Origin: Clostridia bacterium
GTDB taxonomy: Bacteria > Bacillota > Clostridia > Christensenellales > Aristaeellaceae
DNA: 8,389 nucleotides
NCBI GenBank assembly: GCA_017412445.1
Contig: JAFPYA010000222.1
Location: 1 to 8,389 of the forward strand
Reading direction: 5' to 3'
The translations under genes were made by a program, and so were the position numbers. Numbering within the stretch: the stretch's first letter is position 1; each line of letters starts with the position of its first letter. The notes under the pieces were generated by a model, which was not told the origin of the DNA, searched no databases, and worked only from the letters and a program-made list of their open reading frames with translations. Positions 1-6,266 of the stretch are shown here, piece after piece.

Positions 1-1610
1 AGCGCCTCGCCGGCGATGGTGGCGTGCTCTATGGAGCTTAAGTCGTACCTGCTCAAATCCTCTTTTATCATGAAGCGGTACATGGTCGGCGGCGCGCAGA
101 AGGTGGTGATGTGGTACTGCTTAAACAGCGGCAGCAGATCCTGAGCGCTGAAGCGGTCGAAGTCGTACACAAAGGTGGCGGATTCGTCCATCCACGGGCC
201 GTAGAGCTTGCCCCAGAGCGCCTTGCCCCAGCCGGTATCGGAGATGGTGAAGTGCAGGCCGTCGGGCGTGGAGCAGTGCCAGTATTTGCCTGTGCAGAAG
301 TGGCCCAGCGGATACTTGCAGGAGTGGGTGGCTATTCTGGGATAGCCCGTGGTGCCGCTGGTGAAGAGCATGACCATGGGATCGTCGCCCTTGGCGGAAT
401 CCTCGGTGCGCTCAAATACGCTGGAGAACATCCTGTATTCCCTGTCGAAGTCGCGCCAGCCCTCTTTTTCGCCCGCGACTATAAACTTGTGCCTGACCGT
501 GGGGCTGCCGGGCAGCGCCTTTTCCACCTGATCGCTCACGCCGCCCAGCGCCGTGCACACGACGGCGCTGACGCCCGCGGCGTTGAAGCGGTAGGTCAGG
601 TCGTGCTCTACCAGCTGGTTGGTGGCGGGAATCGCGATGGCGCCCAGCTTGTTGAGCGCGCACATCGCAAGCCAGAACTGGTAGTGCCTGCGCAGAATCA
701 AAAGCACGCGGTCGCCCTTTTTGATGCCGACGGACTTAAAGTAGTTGGCCACGCGGTTGGATTCCTTGGAAATCTGCTTGAATGTGAAGCGCGTTTCATT
801 TTTGTCGCGGTCGAGGTGCACCATGGCCAGCTTGTCCGGCCTGGCCTTGGCCAGCCCGTCCACGATGTCGAAGGCAAAGTTGAACTGATCCTCGTCGTGA
901 TACTCTATCTTCGTCACCAGCCCGTTTTCGTTCTCCTCCGTGGAGACGAAGCGGTCGTAAATCATGTTTTCGGTGCGCTTGGCCGCCGCGATGGTGCGCA
1001 CGGTGTCCGTCTCGGCGGTTTCCTCGCCGGGCAGAACCACGGCGCAGAACAGGCAGTCCTTTCCGTCCACGGCGATCATGCCGTGGGGCTTGGAGGAGTC
1101 GTAGTATATGCTGTCGCCCTCGTGGAGCACCTCTATGTTGTCCCCCACCTGCACCTTGAGGCTGCCGGAGAGGATAAAGTCAAACTCCTGTCCGGAGTGG
1201 CGCGTGCAGTGGATGGGGCGCGTCTGCTGCTCGGGCACGTACTCGTATTTTACAAAATAGGGCTCGGCGATCTTGTTTTTGAACATGGACGCGAGCGAGC
1301 GGATTTCAAGCCCCGGCTCGCGGGCGGTTACCTGTCCCTGTCCCCCGCGGGTAACGGTGTAGCCCGTGAGGTGCGCGCTGCGGCCCTCCATTATATCGGT
1401 AATCTCTACGCCCAGCTCCAAGGCGCACTTGTGAATGAAGGTGAACGGAAAGTCCGCCACGCCGTCCTCGTACATTTTGTACATTTCAAGGCTGACCTCG
1501 GTACGGCGCGCCATTTCCTCGGCGGAATAGCCCGCGATCTCTCTGAGCTCTCTTATGCGGGAAGCGACCTCGAAAAGCTTGTCGTTCGCCGCGCTGCGGG
1601 TGTGCTGCAT
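1..1610 (-). CDS. XRE HTH-cupin-AMP-forming acyl-CoA ligase fusion (3' end outside window)
   Basis: Predicted ATP-dependent acid:CoA ligase (acid + ATP + CoA to acyl-CoA + AMP) with a regulatory front end; the visible part is 536 residues. Residues about 13-75 form an XRE-type helix-turn-helix (SRIRELREIAGYSAEEMARR). Residues about 115-195 form a cupin, with motif 1 around HCTRHSGQEFDF (134-145) and motif 2 around GDSIYYDSSKPHG (165-177). From about 245 an ANL-family AMP-binding domain begins, with the P-loop TSGTTGYPR at 417-425. The usual final Lys is Arg here, a position where variation is tolerated. The domain stops at AGEA, before the YGxTE motif and the C-terminal lid carrying the catalytic Lys, which lie beyond the left edge. 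ATG at 1610 follows AAGGAG (1620-1625) by 9 bases, directly after the T-box terminator. The stretch HYQFWLAMCALNKLGA suggests the medium/short-chain acyl-CoA synthetase branch. The substrate is not determinable; the T-box argues for an amino-acid-related acid. Confidence 0.9.
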   Translation of the reverse strand, partial: MQHTRSAANDKLFEVASRIRELREIAGYSAEEMARRTEVSLEMYKMYEDGVADFPFTFIHKCALELGVEITDIMEGRSAHLTGYTVTRGGQGQVTAREPGLEIRSLASMFKNKIAEPYFVKYEYVPEQQTRPIHCTRHSGQEFDFILSGSLKVQVGDNIEVLHEGDSIYYDSSKPHGMIAVDGKDCLFCAVVLPGEETAETDTVRTIAAAKRTENMIYDRFVSTEENENGLVTKIEYHDEDQFNFAFDIVDGLAKARPDKLAMVHLDRDKNETRFTFKQISKESNRVANYFKSVGIKKGDRVLLILRRHYQFWLAMCALNKLGAIAIPATNQLVEHDLTYRFNAAGVSAVVCTALGGVSDQVEKALPGSPTVRHKFIVAGEKEGWRDFDREYRMFSSVFERTEDSAKGDDPMVMLFTSGTTGYPRIATHSCKYPLGHFCTGKYWHCSTPDGLHFTISDTGWGKALWGKLYGPWMDESATFVYDFDRFSAQDLLPLFKQYHITTFCAPPTMYRFMIKEDLSRYDLSSIEHATIAGEA

Positions 1611-1636
1611 AACCGTGTTCTCCTTTGCGTTTGATT

Positions 1637-1670
1637 AAAATAAAAACGCCTCAAGGTTTCCCTTGAGGCG
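1637..1670 (-). terminator. T-box intrinsic terminator
   Basis: A perfect 10-bp hairpin, CGCCTCAAGG-GAAA-CCTTGAGGCG (1647-1670), is followed on the minus strand by TTTTTATTTT (1637-1646). It is the off-state of the T-box: its 5' arm contains the CTCAA (1663-1667) used by the competing antiterminator. It also probably stops read-through from the upstream operon, which has no terminator of its own before 1923. Confidence 0.94.
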
Positions 1671-1889
1671 GTATTTCACCGTGGTACCACTCAATTTGCG
1701 CCTTAAAAGCGCCGCTCATCGGGCTCAATCAAGCCCTGCGCTCAAATAACGCTGCGCCTGCGGGATGGATTACTGCCTTCACCCATCCGGCTCGGAAGTG
1801 ATAGGCCTCTGATCGCTCGCCTGCCGATTCACACCGCCCATCGGCTCTCTGTAAGGTCTGCGGCCGGCCGTCTTCGTCGTCGCCGTTGT
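1642..1889 (-). promoter_or_regulatory. T-box riboswitch leader, specifier probably AUC (isoleucine)
   Basis: tRNA-sensing leader between promoter and ligase gene; uncharged tRNA stabilises an antiterminator and permits transcription. Stem I base pairs CGGC (1882-1885) with GCCG (1788-1791), followed by a GA-rich kink-turn-like region, then GAAG (1872-1875) with CTTC (1795-1798). The specifier loop's 3' side is TATCA (1799-1803), bounded above by GGCC (1804-1807). The AG-bulge AGAGAG (1845-1850) leads to a distal helix CCGAT/ATCGG (1840-1844 with 1824-1828) closing a GGUGUGA-containing loop. Further hairpins lie at about 1763-1788 and 1721-1736. The T-box sequence AATTGAGTGGTACCACGG contains the acceptor-pairing UGGU (1686-1689). 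The antiterminator pairs TTGAG (1690-1694) with CTCAA (1663-1667) and CGGT (1678-1681) with ACCG (1669-1672), excluding the terminator. The trinucleotide before the conserved A is ATC (1800-1802), so Ile is favoured. UAU (Tyr) is the main alternative, and both tRNAs have A73, fitting UGGU. Confidence 0.93.
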
Positions 1890-1894
1890 GAGGA

Positions 1895-1923
1895 ATTATA
1901 TGCCTGCCCTCACGATATGTCAA
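1895..1923 (-). promoter_or_regulatory. Consensus sigma-A promoter of the T-box/ligase unit
   Basis: On the minus strand TTGACA (1918-1923) and TATAAT (1895-1900) are separated by exactly 17 bases (1901-1917), a perfect match to the housekeeping consensus. Transcription should begin at about 1887-1889, a few bases before T-box stem I. A maximal-strength core promoter is what one expects for a gene controlled by attenuation rather than by initiation. Confidence 0.92.
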
Positions 1924-1960
1924 TACGGATTTTTGTTTATTGTTGGTTAAATGACCTGCA

Positions 1961-2830
1961 TCAGTCCTCGTCGGGCGGCAGCAGCTCGTCCTTCCTGCGC
2001 TCCACGTTCAGGGCTATGCCGTCCACCTGCTTTTGCAGCGCGTCCAGCAGGCGCCAGGAGTCCTCCACGGCCTTTCTGCGGGTCTCGTTGGCCTCCTTGC
2101 GGCTGCGGCTCCTCAGCTCGCCCGCCTCGCGCTTGGCCTGCTTGGTTATCTCGTCCTCGCTGATGAGCTTCTTGGCGTGATTGCGGGCCTTGGCGACTAT
2201 GGCGCGCGCCTCCTCGTTGGCGCCGGTCACTATCTGCTCGGCCTTGGCTCTGGCCTCGGCGATGATTTCCTCGGAGGACTTGTCCGCGTCCTCCTTTATC
2301 TTCTTGGAGCGGTTGACCGCCGCGTTCACCTTGTTGGTGGCTATTTTCTCGGCGTTTGCGAGTATGCGCTCCTTTTCGCGGCCCGTGCGCGCGCAGTATT
2401 CGAGGCTCGCGGGTATGTTCTGGCGGATGTTGTCCACTATCTCAAGGCAGCCCTCCACGTCCACCTTGGGCTTGGACATGAAGCCGCCGCCGCCCGTAGG
2501 CTTGCTGAGCGCCTCGGTGAGATAGTCCAGAAGCGTCATTATGTATTCGCTCTCGTCGGGCTCCTCGTCGTCCTCGGGCTCCTCCTCGGGGTTCACCTCG
2601 TCGCCGTAGTCGGCCGGGGCGTCATCGGGCTCCTCTTCTTCGCCCTGCTCGTCCTCGTACTGCTCGTCTACGTACTCGTCGGCGTCCTCGTATCCCACGT
2701 CCTCGTTTTCGTACTGCCCTTCGTCGTCGTATTCGTTTTCCTGAGCCTCGATCTCCTCGTCAGCCTCGTCTGACGCCCAGTTCTCCTGCTCGTCATCCTT
2801 CTGCTCGTACTCGTTAAGCCAGTCCGCCAT
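1961..2830 (-). CDS. Coiled-coil (ATP synthase b / DivIVA-like) protein with long acidic N-terminus, coaD-adjacent
   Basis: 289-residue protein without a firmly known function. Residues 1-97 are extremely acidic: by hand count 50 of 97 are Asp/Glu, with eight Tyr, a single Lys and no Arg, and almost certainly disordered. From residue 98 (MTLLDYLTEAL) a typical-looking domain starts: a short N-terminal helix, a GGGG linker (113-116), then from about 123 to 280 a charged, Ala/Glu/Lys/Arg-rich coiled coil resembling the short proteins often annotated 'ATPase' (F0 subunit b-like) next to coaD in clostridia. The long start is preferred. ATG at 2830 has a strong AAAGGAG (2839-2845) at 8-base spacing, embedded in the coaD stop, whereas the internal ATG at 2539 lacks a well-spaced Shine-Dalgarno. 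It is last in the operon, 13 bases after coaD. No signal peptide or membrane span is seen. A scaffolding or cell-envelope/division role is a guess from the coiled coil. Confidence 0.85.
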   Translation of the reverse strand: MADWLNEYEQKDDEQENWASDEADEEIEAQENEYDDEGQYENEDVGYEDADEYVDEQYEDEQGEEEEPDDAPADYGDEVNPEEEPEDDEEPDESEYIMTLLDYLTEALSKPTGGGGFMSKPKVDVEGCLEIVDNIRQNIPASLEYCARTGREKERILANAEKIATNKVNAAVNRSKKIKEDADKSSEEIIAEARAKAEQIVTGANEEARAIVAKARNHAKKLISEDEITKQAKREAGELRSRSRKEANETRRKAVEDSWRLLDALQKQVDGIALNVERRKDELLPPDED

Positions 2831-2843
2831 GGTTTACACTCCT

Positions 2844-3314
2844 TTATTTTATGGCTGATAATATATCGTCCTTTATTTCCGTCGGCACAAAGGGGCTAAT
2901 GTCGCCGCCATGCCGGGCTATATCCATCACTATGCTCGACGCCACCGAGCTGATTTCGGGTCTGGCGGGCAAAAACAGCGTGTCCACGCCCGAGAGCGTG
3001 CGGTTTATGTCGGCCAGCTTAAGCTCGTACGCGTAGTCGCTTGCGTCCCTTACGCCCCTCACCAGAAAGTCGCAGCCCAGCTGCCTTGCCAAATCCACCG
3101 TGAGCCCCGTGCCCGTGACCACCTCGACGTTGTCCAGGTCCCCAAGGCACTTTTCAAACATCGCCTTGCGCGCGTCCGCGCTTATGAGGTATTGCTTTTC
3201 CTGATTTATGAGTATCGCCACGTAGAGCTTTTCAAACATGCCCGCCGCGCGGCGGATTATGTCCATATGCCCCAGCGTAGGCGGGTGGAAGCTGCCCGGA
3301 AACATCGCCTTCAT
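2844..3314 (-). CDS. coaD: Phosphopantetheine adenylyltransferase
   Basis: Cytoplasmic enzyme of coenzyme A synthesis: 4'-phosphopantetheine + ATP to dephospho-CoA + PPi. At 156 residues it has the usual family length. The nucleotidyltransferase TxGH motif is TLGH (13-16), with His16 matching the catalytic His18 of the E. coli enzyme. Lys40 fits the conserved substrate Lys, and RGVRDASDYAYE (86-97) is the conserved RGxRxxxDFxYE segment. HGGDISPFVP (135-144) is the characteristic C-terminal motif. Two departures are visible: FHP (9-11) where almost all family members have FDP, and SSVASSIVM (122-130) in place of the SFISSSxVR motif, so the Arg/Lys is Met. ATG at 3314 overlaps the rsmD stop by 4 bases (ATGA), the standard rsmD-coaD coupling. 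Confidence 0.94.
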   Translation of the reverse strand: MKAMFPGSFHPPTLGHMDIIRRAAGMFEKLYVAILINQEKQYLISADARKAMFEKCLGDLDNVEVVTGTGLTVDLARQLGCDFLVRGVRDASDYAYELKLADINRTLSGVDTLFLPARPEISSVASSIVMDIARHGGDISPFVPTEIKDDILSAIK

Positions 3315-3868
3315 GCCTCGTCCTCCGGTATTACAAAGTCTATCGCCGTGTCGCGGTAAACGCGCGTGTCCCTGAGCTTGAGCCCCCGCGGCCAGTCGAT
3401 AAGGGTTTTTTTGTCCCTTTCGGCCACTATCACCGCGCCCTCAGCCAGCATGCCGTTTTCGTGAAGGAAGCCGGCGCTGTACGCGTAGGCCTCGCTCAGC
3501 CTGTAGGGCGGGTCCAAAAACACGAGATCGAAGCTGCTGCCCCTGAGGAGCGACAGCGCCTGACGGTAGTCGGCCTTTATAAAGCGCACGCCGGGTCTGT
3601 CGCCCATTACGGCCTTTATGTTTGTGTTTATGCACTTCATCGCGGCTACGGACACGTCCGCTATCACGGCGCTGTTTGCGCCCCGGCTCATGGCCTCAAG
3701 CGCCAGCGCGCCCGTGCCGCCGAACAGATCCAGCACGTCTGCGCCCGGCACATCGCGCACCAGTATGCTGAACAGGCTCTCGCGCGTCTTGTCCGCCGTG
3801 GGGCGCGTGTCGCTGCCCTCGGGCGCGACCAGCCGCCGTCCCCCGGCCTCGCCGCCAATTATGCGCAT
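3311..3868 (-). CDS. rsmD: 16S rRNA (guanine(966)-N2)-methyltransferase
   Basis: SAM-dependent methyltransferase modifying G966 of 16S rRNA in the 30S subunit. The 185-residue protein begins MRIIGGEAGGRRL and continues with TRPTADKTRESLF (21-33), the family's N-terminal signature. The Rossmann SAM-binding loop is DLFGGTGALALEA (47-59). The catalytic motif is DPPY (119-122), the N6/N2-type (D/N)PPY. Nothing is truncated. It starts 3 bases after the stop of the membrane-protein gene with only a poor Shine-Dalgarno, so translation is probably coupled to the gene before it, and it overlaps coaD by 4 bases. Confidence 0.96.
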   Translation of the reverse strand: MRIIGGEAGGRRLVAPEGSDTRPTADKTRESLFSILVRDVPGADVLDLFGGTGALALEAMSRGANSAVIADVSVAAMKCINTNIKAVMGDRPGVRFIKADYRQALSLLRGSSFDLVFLDPPYRLSEAYAYSAGFLHENGMLAEGAVIVAERDKKTLIDWPRGLKLRDTRVYRDTAIDFVIPEDEA

Positions 3869-3871
3869 CTG

Positions 3872-4630
3872 TCAGATTTCGGGCTTCTGCGTCCTGGACT
3901 GAAGGGTCTTTTTCTTCTTCATGCGGCGCAGCTTTTTGTTTGAGCCGCTCATCATGTCGTTAAGCACCTTCGCTCTGAGCTTGGGGCCGCGCATGAAGCC
4001 TATCAGCATGGCTACGGGCGGAATGAGCGAAATCGGCACGTAGAGTATGTTCAATATCTTTATGGGCGAGTAGTCCGTCATTACGGTGTAGGCGCCGTTC
4101 AGCCCCGCGGTGTTCTTTATCAGGCTTTCAACGTCCAGCGTGCCCTTGCTTATGGCCTTCACAGGCACCGCCGCCGCCGCGATGGAACCGCTTATGTCGG
4201 TCTTTACCAGCTCAGTGCAGATTCGGGTCAGAAATACCTCGGGCAGGAAGTATATGCGCGCAATCACGCCTATTACGCCCTGCGCCGCCTGAGCGGGATC
4301 GGCGGTGATTAAGTTGAGTACGGCAATAATCAGCCCCGGCGCGGCCAGTATCGCGCAGGCGATAATGCCGTGCTTGGGGTCAAAGCACTTGCCCAATTGC
4401 TTTTGGGTGGGCGTGCCGCCCTGATCCCTTATGCGCCTGACCGTGTCGGTCATGGTGCACTGCTCCTCGCCGACCTGTGCGCCCTCGGCGTACATGAATA
4501 TGACGTAGCCCGCAAACAGTATAAACGTGATGGCCGTGGCCACGTATATGTTGTTTATGCCGGAAACCAGCGCGCAGATGATTATCATCACTATGCGCAG
4601 CATTAAGCCCTTGCTAACAAGTGTACCCAT
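3872..4630 (-). CDS. Unknown multi-pass membrane protein with polybasic C-terminal tail
   Basis: I do not recognise a family. The 252-residue protein has hydrophobic stretches at about 9-24, 28-47, 89-109 and 192-213, plus a weaker one near 117-137, so four or five membrane spans. Between spans 2 and 3 is a loop (about 49-88) with two Cys (58 and 82). The segment 138-190 is moderately polar and could be extracytoplasmic or re-entrant. After the last span comes a strongly basic tail (about 214-248: RGPKLRAK, then NKKLRRMKKKK), which by the positive-inside rule should be cytoplasmic. ATG at 4630 lies 3 bases after the alr stop and has AGAGG (4639-4643) at 8-base spacing, a good ribosome binding site. 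Placement between alr and rsmD within an unbroken operon suggests constitutive expression. A link to envelope synthesis through alr is only contextual. Confidence 0.8.
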   Translation of the reverse strand: MGTLVSKGLMLRIVMIIICALVSGINNIYVATAITFILFAGYVIFMYAEGAQVGEEQCTMTDTVRRIRDQGGTPTQKQLGKCFDPKHGIIACAILAAPGLIIAVLNLITADPAQAAQGVIGVIARIYFLPEVFLTRICTELVKTDISGSIAAAAVPVKAISKGTLDVESLIKNTAGLNGAYTVMTDYSPIKILNILYVPISLIPPVAMLIGFMRGPKLRAKVLNDMMSGSNKKLRRMKKKKTLQSRTQKPEI

Positions 4631-4633
4631 AAA

Positions 4634-5743
4634 TCAAACCTCTGTATTCTTCCAGCTTTTATAAACTCTCTGTGAAAAGCCCAGCATTATTTCGTAGGGA
4701 ATGGAGCCCGCCTTTTCGGCCAATTCGTCGGGGGTGATGGCTTCATTGCCCTGTTTTCCGAGCAGCACGACCTCTGACTCCCTGCCTGCGCCCGGTATGT
4801 CCGTTACGTCCGCCATGAGCATGTCCATGCACACCCTGCCCGTAAGGGGCGCGCGGCATCCGTGAATGAGCACGTCGGCCCTGCCGCTGAGTATCCTCGG
4901 GTACCCGTCGCCGTAGCCGCAGGGCACGGTGGCGATGAGGCTGTCCCTTTGGGCGGTGAACGTTCTGCCGTAGCCCACGGTTTCGCCCTTGAGCACGCGC
5001 CTTATCGCCACGGGGTGGCTCAAAAGCGTCTGCGCAGGGCGGACAATGCCGCTGAGCTCCTTTACGCCCGTGCCGTAGAGCGCTATGCCGGCGCGCACCA
5101 TGCCGTAGGAATAGCCCTTTTTCAGCATGGCGGTGCTGGCGGCGGCGTGGCAGATGGGGTCAAAGCCCGCCTGCCTTACGGCTTCAATCGCCCTGTCGAA
5201 GCGCGATTTTTGCTCCCGGGTAAACGCTTCGTCCTCGTCCGCCGCGCAAAAGTGGGTAAACATGCCGTCCACGGTCACGTTTTTGAGCGTTTTTATCACG
5301 TCAAGCAGGGCGCTCAGCGCGGGAAAGTCCCTCACGCCTATGCGGCTCATGCCCGTATCTATCTTTATGTGCAGCTTGGCCCGTGTGCCCTGCTTTAAGG
5401 CGGCTTCGTCAAGGGCGCACACGTCCCGCGCGTCGTCGACCGCCTGACACAGATCGTATTTTACGGACAAAACCGCGTCTTCATGGTCGCTCATCAGCCC
5501 CAGTACCACTATGGGCTGCCTGACGCCGCTTTCCCGCAATTCTGCTCCCTCAAGGGGCGTAGCCACCGCGAACGCGTCCGCGATGCCGCTGAGCGCCTGA
5601 GCCGTTTTGACCGCGCCGTGGCCGTACGCGTCCGCCTTCACCACGCACAGAAGCCTTGCGTTCGGGTCGGGAATCCGCTGTTTTATTTCGATGGCGTTTT
5701 GCTTTATGACCGCAAGGTCGGTCACCAGCTCGAGCCGCTTCAT
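4634..5743 (-). CDS. alr: Alanine racemase
   Basis: PLP-dependent cytoplasmic enzyme interconverting L- and D-alanine, supplying D-Ala for peptidoglycan. At 369 residues it has a normal fold-type III length. The PLP lysine is Lys36 in VVKADAYGHG. The second catalytic residue is Tyr258 in VGYGRTF, matching Tyr265 of the Geobacillus enzyme. Other conserved parts are IDTGMSRIGV (128-137, with the carboxylate-binding Arg134), MVRAGIALYG (215-224), GYGDGYPR (276-283) and GRVCMDM (302-308). The start at 5743 overlaps the stop of the ACT gene as ATGA. Its N-terminus is a few residues shorter than average, but no earlier in-frame start is implied because the overlap fixes it. No signal peptide, so it is the biosynthetic rather than an exported racemase. 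Confidence 0.97.
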   Translation of the reverse strand: MKRLELVTDLAVIKQNAIEIKQRIPDPNARLLCVVKADAYGHGAVKTAQALSGIADAFAVATPLEGAELRESGVRQPIVVLGLMSDHEDAVLSVKYDLCQAVDDARDVCALDEAALKQGTRAKLHIKIDTGMSRIGVRDFPALSALLDVIKTLKNVTVDGMFTHFCAADEDEAFTREQKSRFDRAIEAVRQAGFDPICHAAASTAMLKKGYSYGMVRAGIALYGTGVKELSGIVRPAQTLLSHPVAIRRVLKGETVGYGRTFTAQRDSLIATVPCGYGDGYPRILSGRADVLIHGCRAPLTGRVCMDMLMADVTDIPGAGRESEVVLLGKQGNEAITPDELAEKAGSIPYEIMLGFSQRVYKSWKNTEV

Positions 5744-6174
5744 CCGTTAAGCACCTCTTCGAGGCTGAGCAGGCGCACGCCCTTGTCCTCGAGCGCGTCC
5801 GCCGCGCGGCGCAGGTTCGGAAAGTCGAACACCAAAAGCGCGTTTATGCCGGTTGAGCGCACGAAGGAATAGAGATATTTGAGCGAAATGTCCTCCCTGC
5901 GCACGATGCTGAGCACCTCGGCAAGGCCGCTGGGCCTGTCGGGCACCTCGGCTATGAGCACGGGCGAGGTCCTCGCGGTGTAGCCGCGCGATTTAAGAAG
6001 CTTGGCGGCTCTGTCCACGTTTGGCAGTATCAGGCGGCACACGCCGAAGTTGTCGACCTCCGCCAGCGACAGCGCCATGATGTTGAAGCCCTCTTCACCC
6101 AGTATCTCGCAGACCGCGGCCAGGGCGCCCTTTTGATTTTCAAGCAGCACCGAAAGCTGATCCACACAAACCAT
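5740..6174 (-). CDS. Tandem ACT-domain protein (probable amino-acid-binding regulator)
   Basis: 144-residue protein made of two consecutive ACT modules and nothing else. ACT1 is about residues 5-67 (LSVLLENQKGALAAVCEIL, then NIMALSL), and ACT2 is about 72-140 (VLIAEVPDRPSGLAEVLSIV, then ALLVFDF). The (E)NxxGALAxV and (D)RPSGLAEV turns are where ACT domains bind amino acids at dimer interfaces. This looks like the stand-alone tandem-ACT group (COG4747-like), which often accompanies amino-acid or aryl/acyl-CoA ligase genes in anaerobes; that association is from general knowledge. There is no catalytic domain, so it presumably acts as a ligand-sensing partner of another protein. The ATG at 6174 has only a G-rich upstream stretch (GGGGG) as a possible Shine-Dalgarno. 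It is the first gene after the promoter at 6207-6235 and overlaps alr by 4 bases. Which ligand it binds cannot be read from the sequence. Confidence 0.9.
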   Translation of the reverse strand: MVCVDQLSVLLENQKGALAAVCEILGEEGFNIMALSLAEVDNFGVCRLILPNVDRAAKLLKSRGYTARTSPVLIAEVPDRPSGLAEVLSIVRREDISLKYLYSFVRSTGINALLVFDFPNLRRAADALEDKGVRLLSLEEVLNG

Positions 6175-6206
6175 GCACGCGCCCCCATTATTGGATATTT
6201 GGTAGT

Positions 6207-6235
6207 ATTATAACCAATTCTATGCAAAATAGCAA
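6207..6235 (-). promoter_or_regulatory. Promoter of the ACT-alr-rsmD-coaD operon
   Basis: Minus-strand TATAAT (6207-6212) lies 17 bases from TTGCTA (6230-6235), which matches four of six bases of the -35 consensus. The predicted start is near 6200, giving a leader of about 26 bases before the ACT ATG. The region is AT-rich in an otherwise GC-rich window. A short inverted repeat TTGGT/ACCAA (6213-6217 and 6199-6203) brackets the -10 box and could be an operator. Confidence 0.8.
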
Positions 6236-6266
6236 TACGTTTGCAAAATATTCACGCCCTTCGGCC

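Noticed and set aside
111..1634. Very long plus-strand open frame (507 codons) across the ligase region
   Set aside because: It is the antisense of the HTH-cupin-ligase gene, whose minus frame shows clear domain motifs and a proper ribosome binding site; the plus translation has no recognisable motif.
1729..1923. Small minus-strand open frame within the leader
   Set aside because: It coincides with the T-box stems and begins within the promoter, upstream of the predicted transcription start, so it cannot be a leader peptide.
1924..1960. Terminator for the six-gene operon
   Set aside because: The stretch is AT-rich with no hairpin; read-through would be stopped by the T-box terminator instead.
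2545..2770. Tandem DNA repeat
   Set aside because: The repetitive appearance is low-complexity GAG/GAC coding for Glu/Asp with no fixed unit length.
2033..2773. Plus-strand hydrophobic open frame that looks like a membrane protein
   Set aside because: The Leu/Val-rich character arises from the complement of the GAG/GAC-rich acidic and coiled-coil gene; no ribosome binding site or family match.
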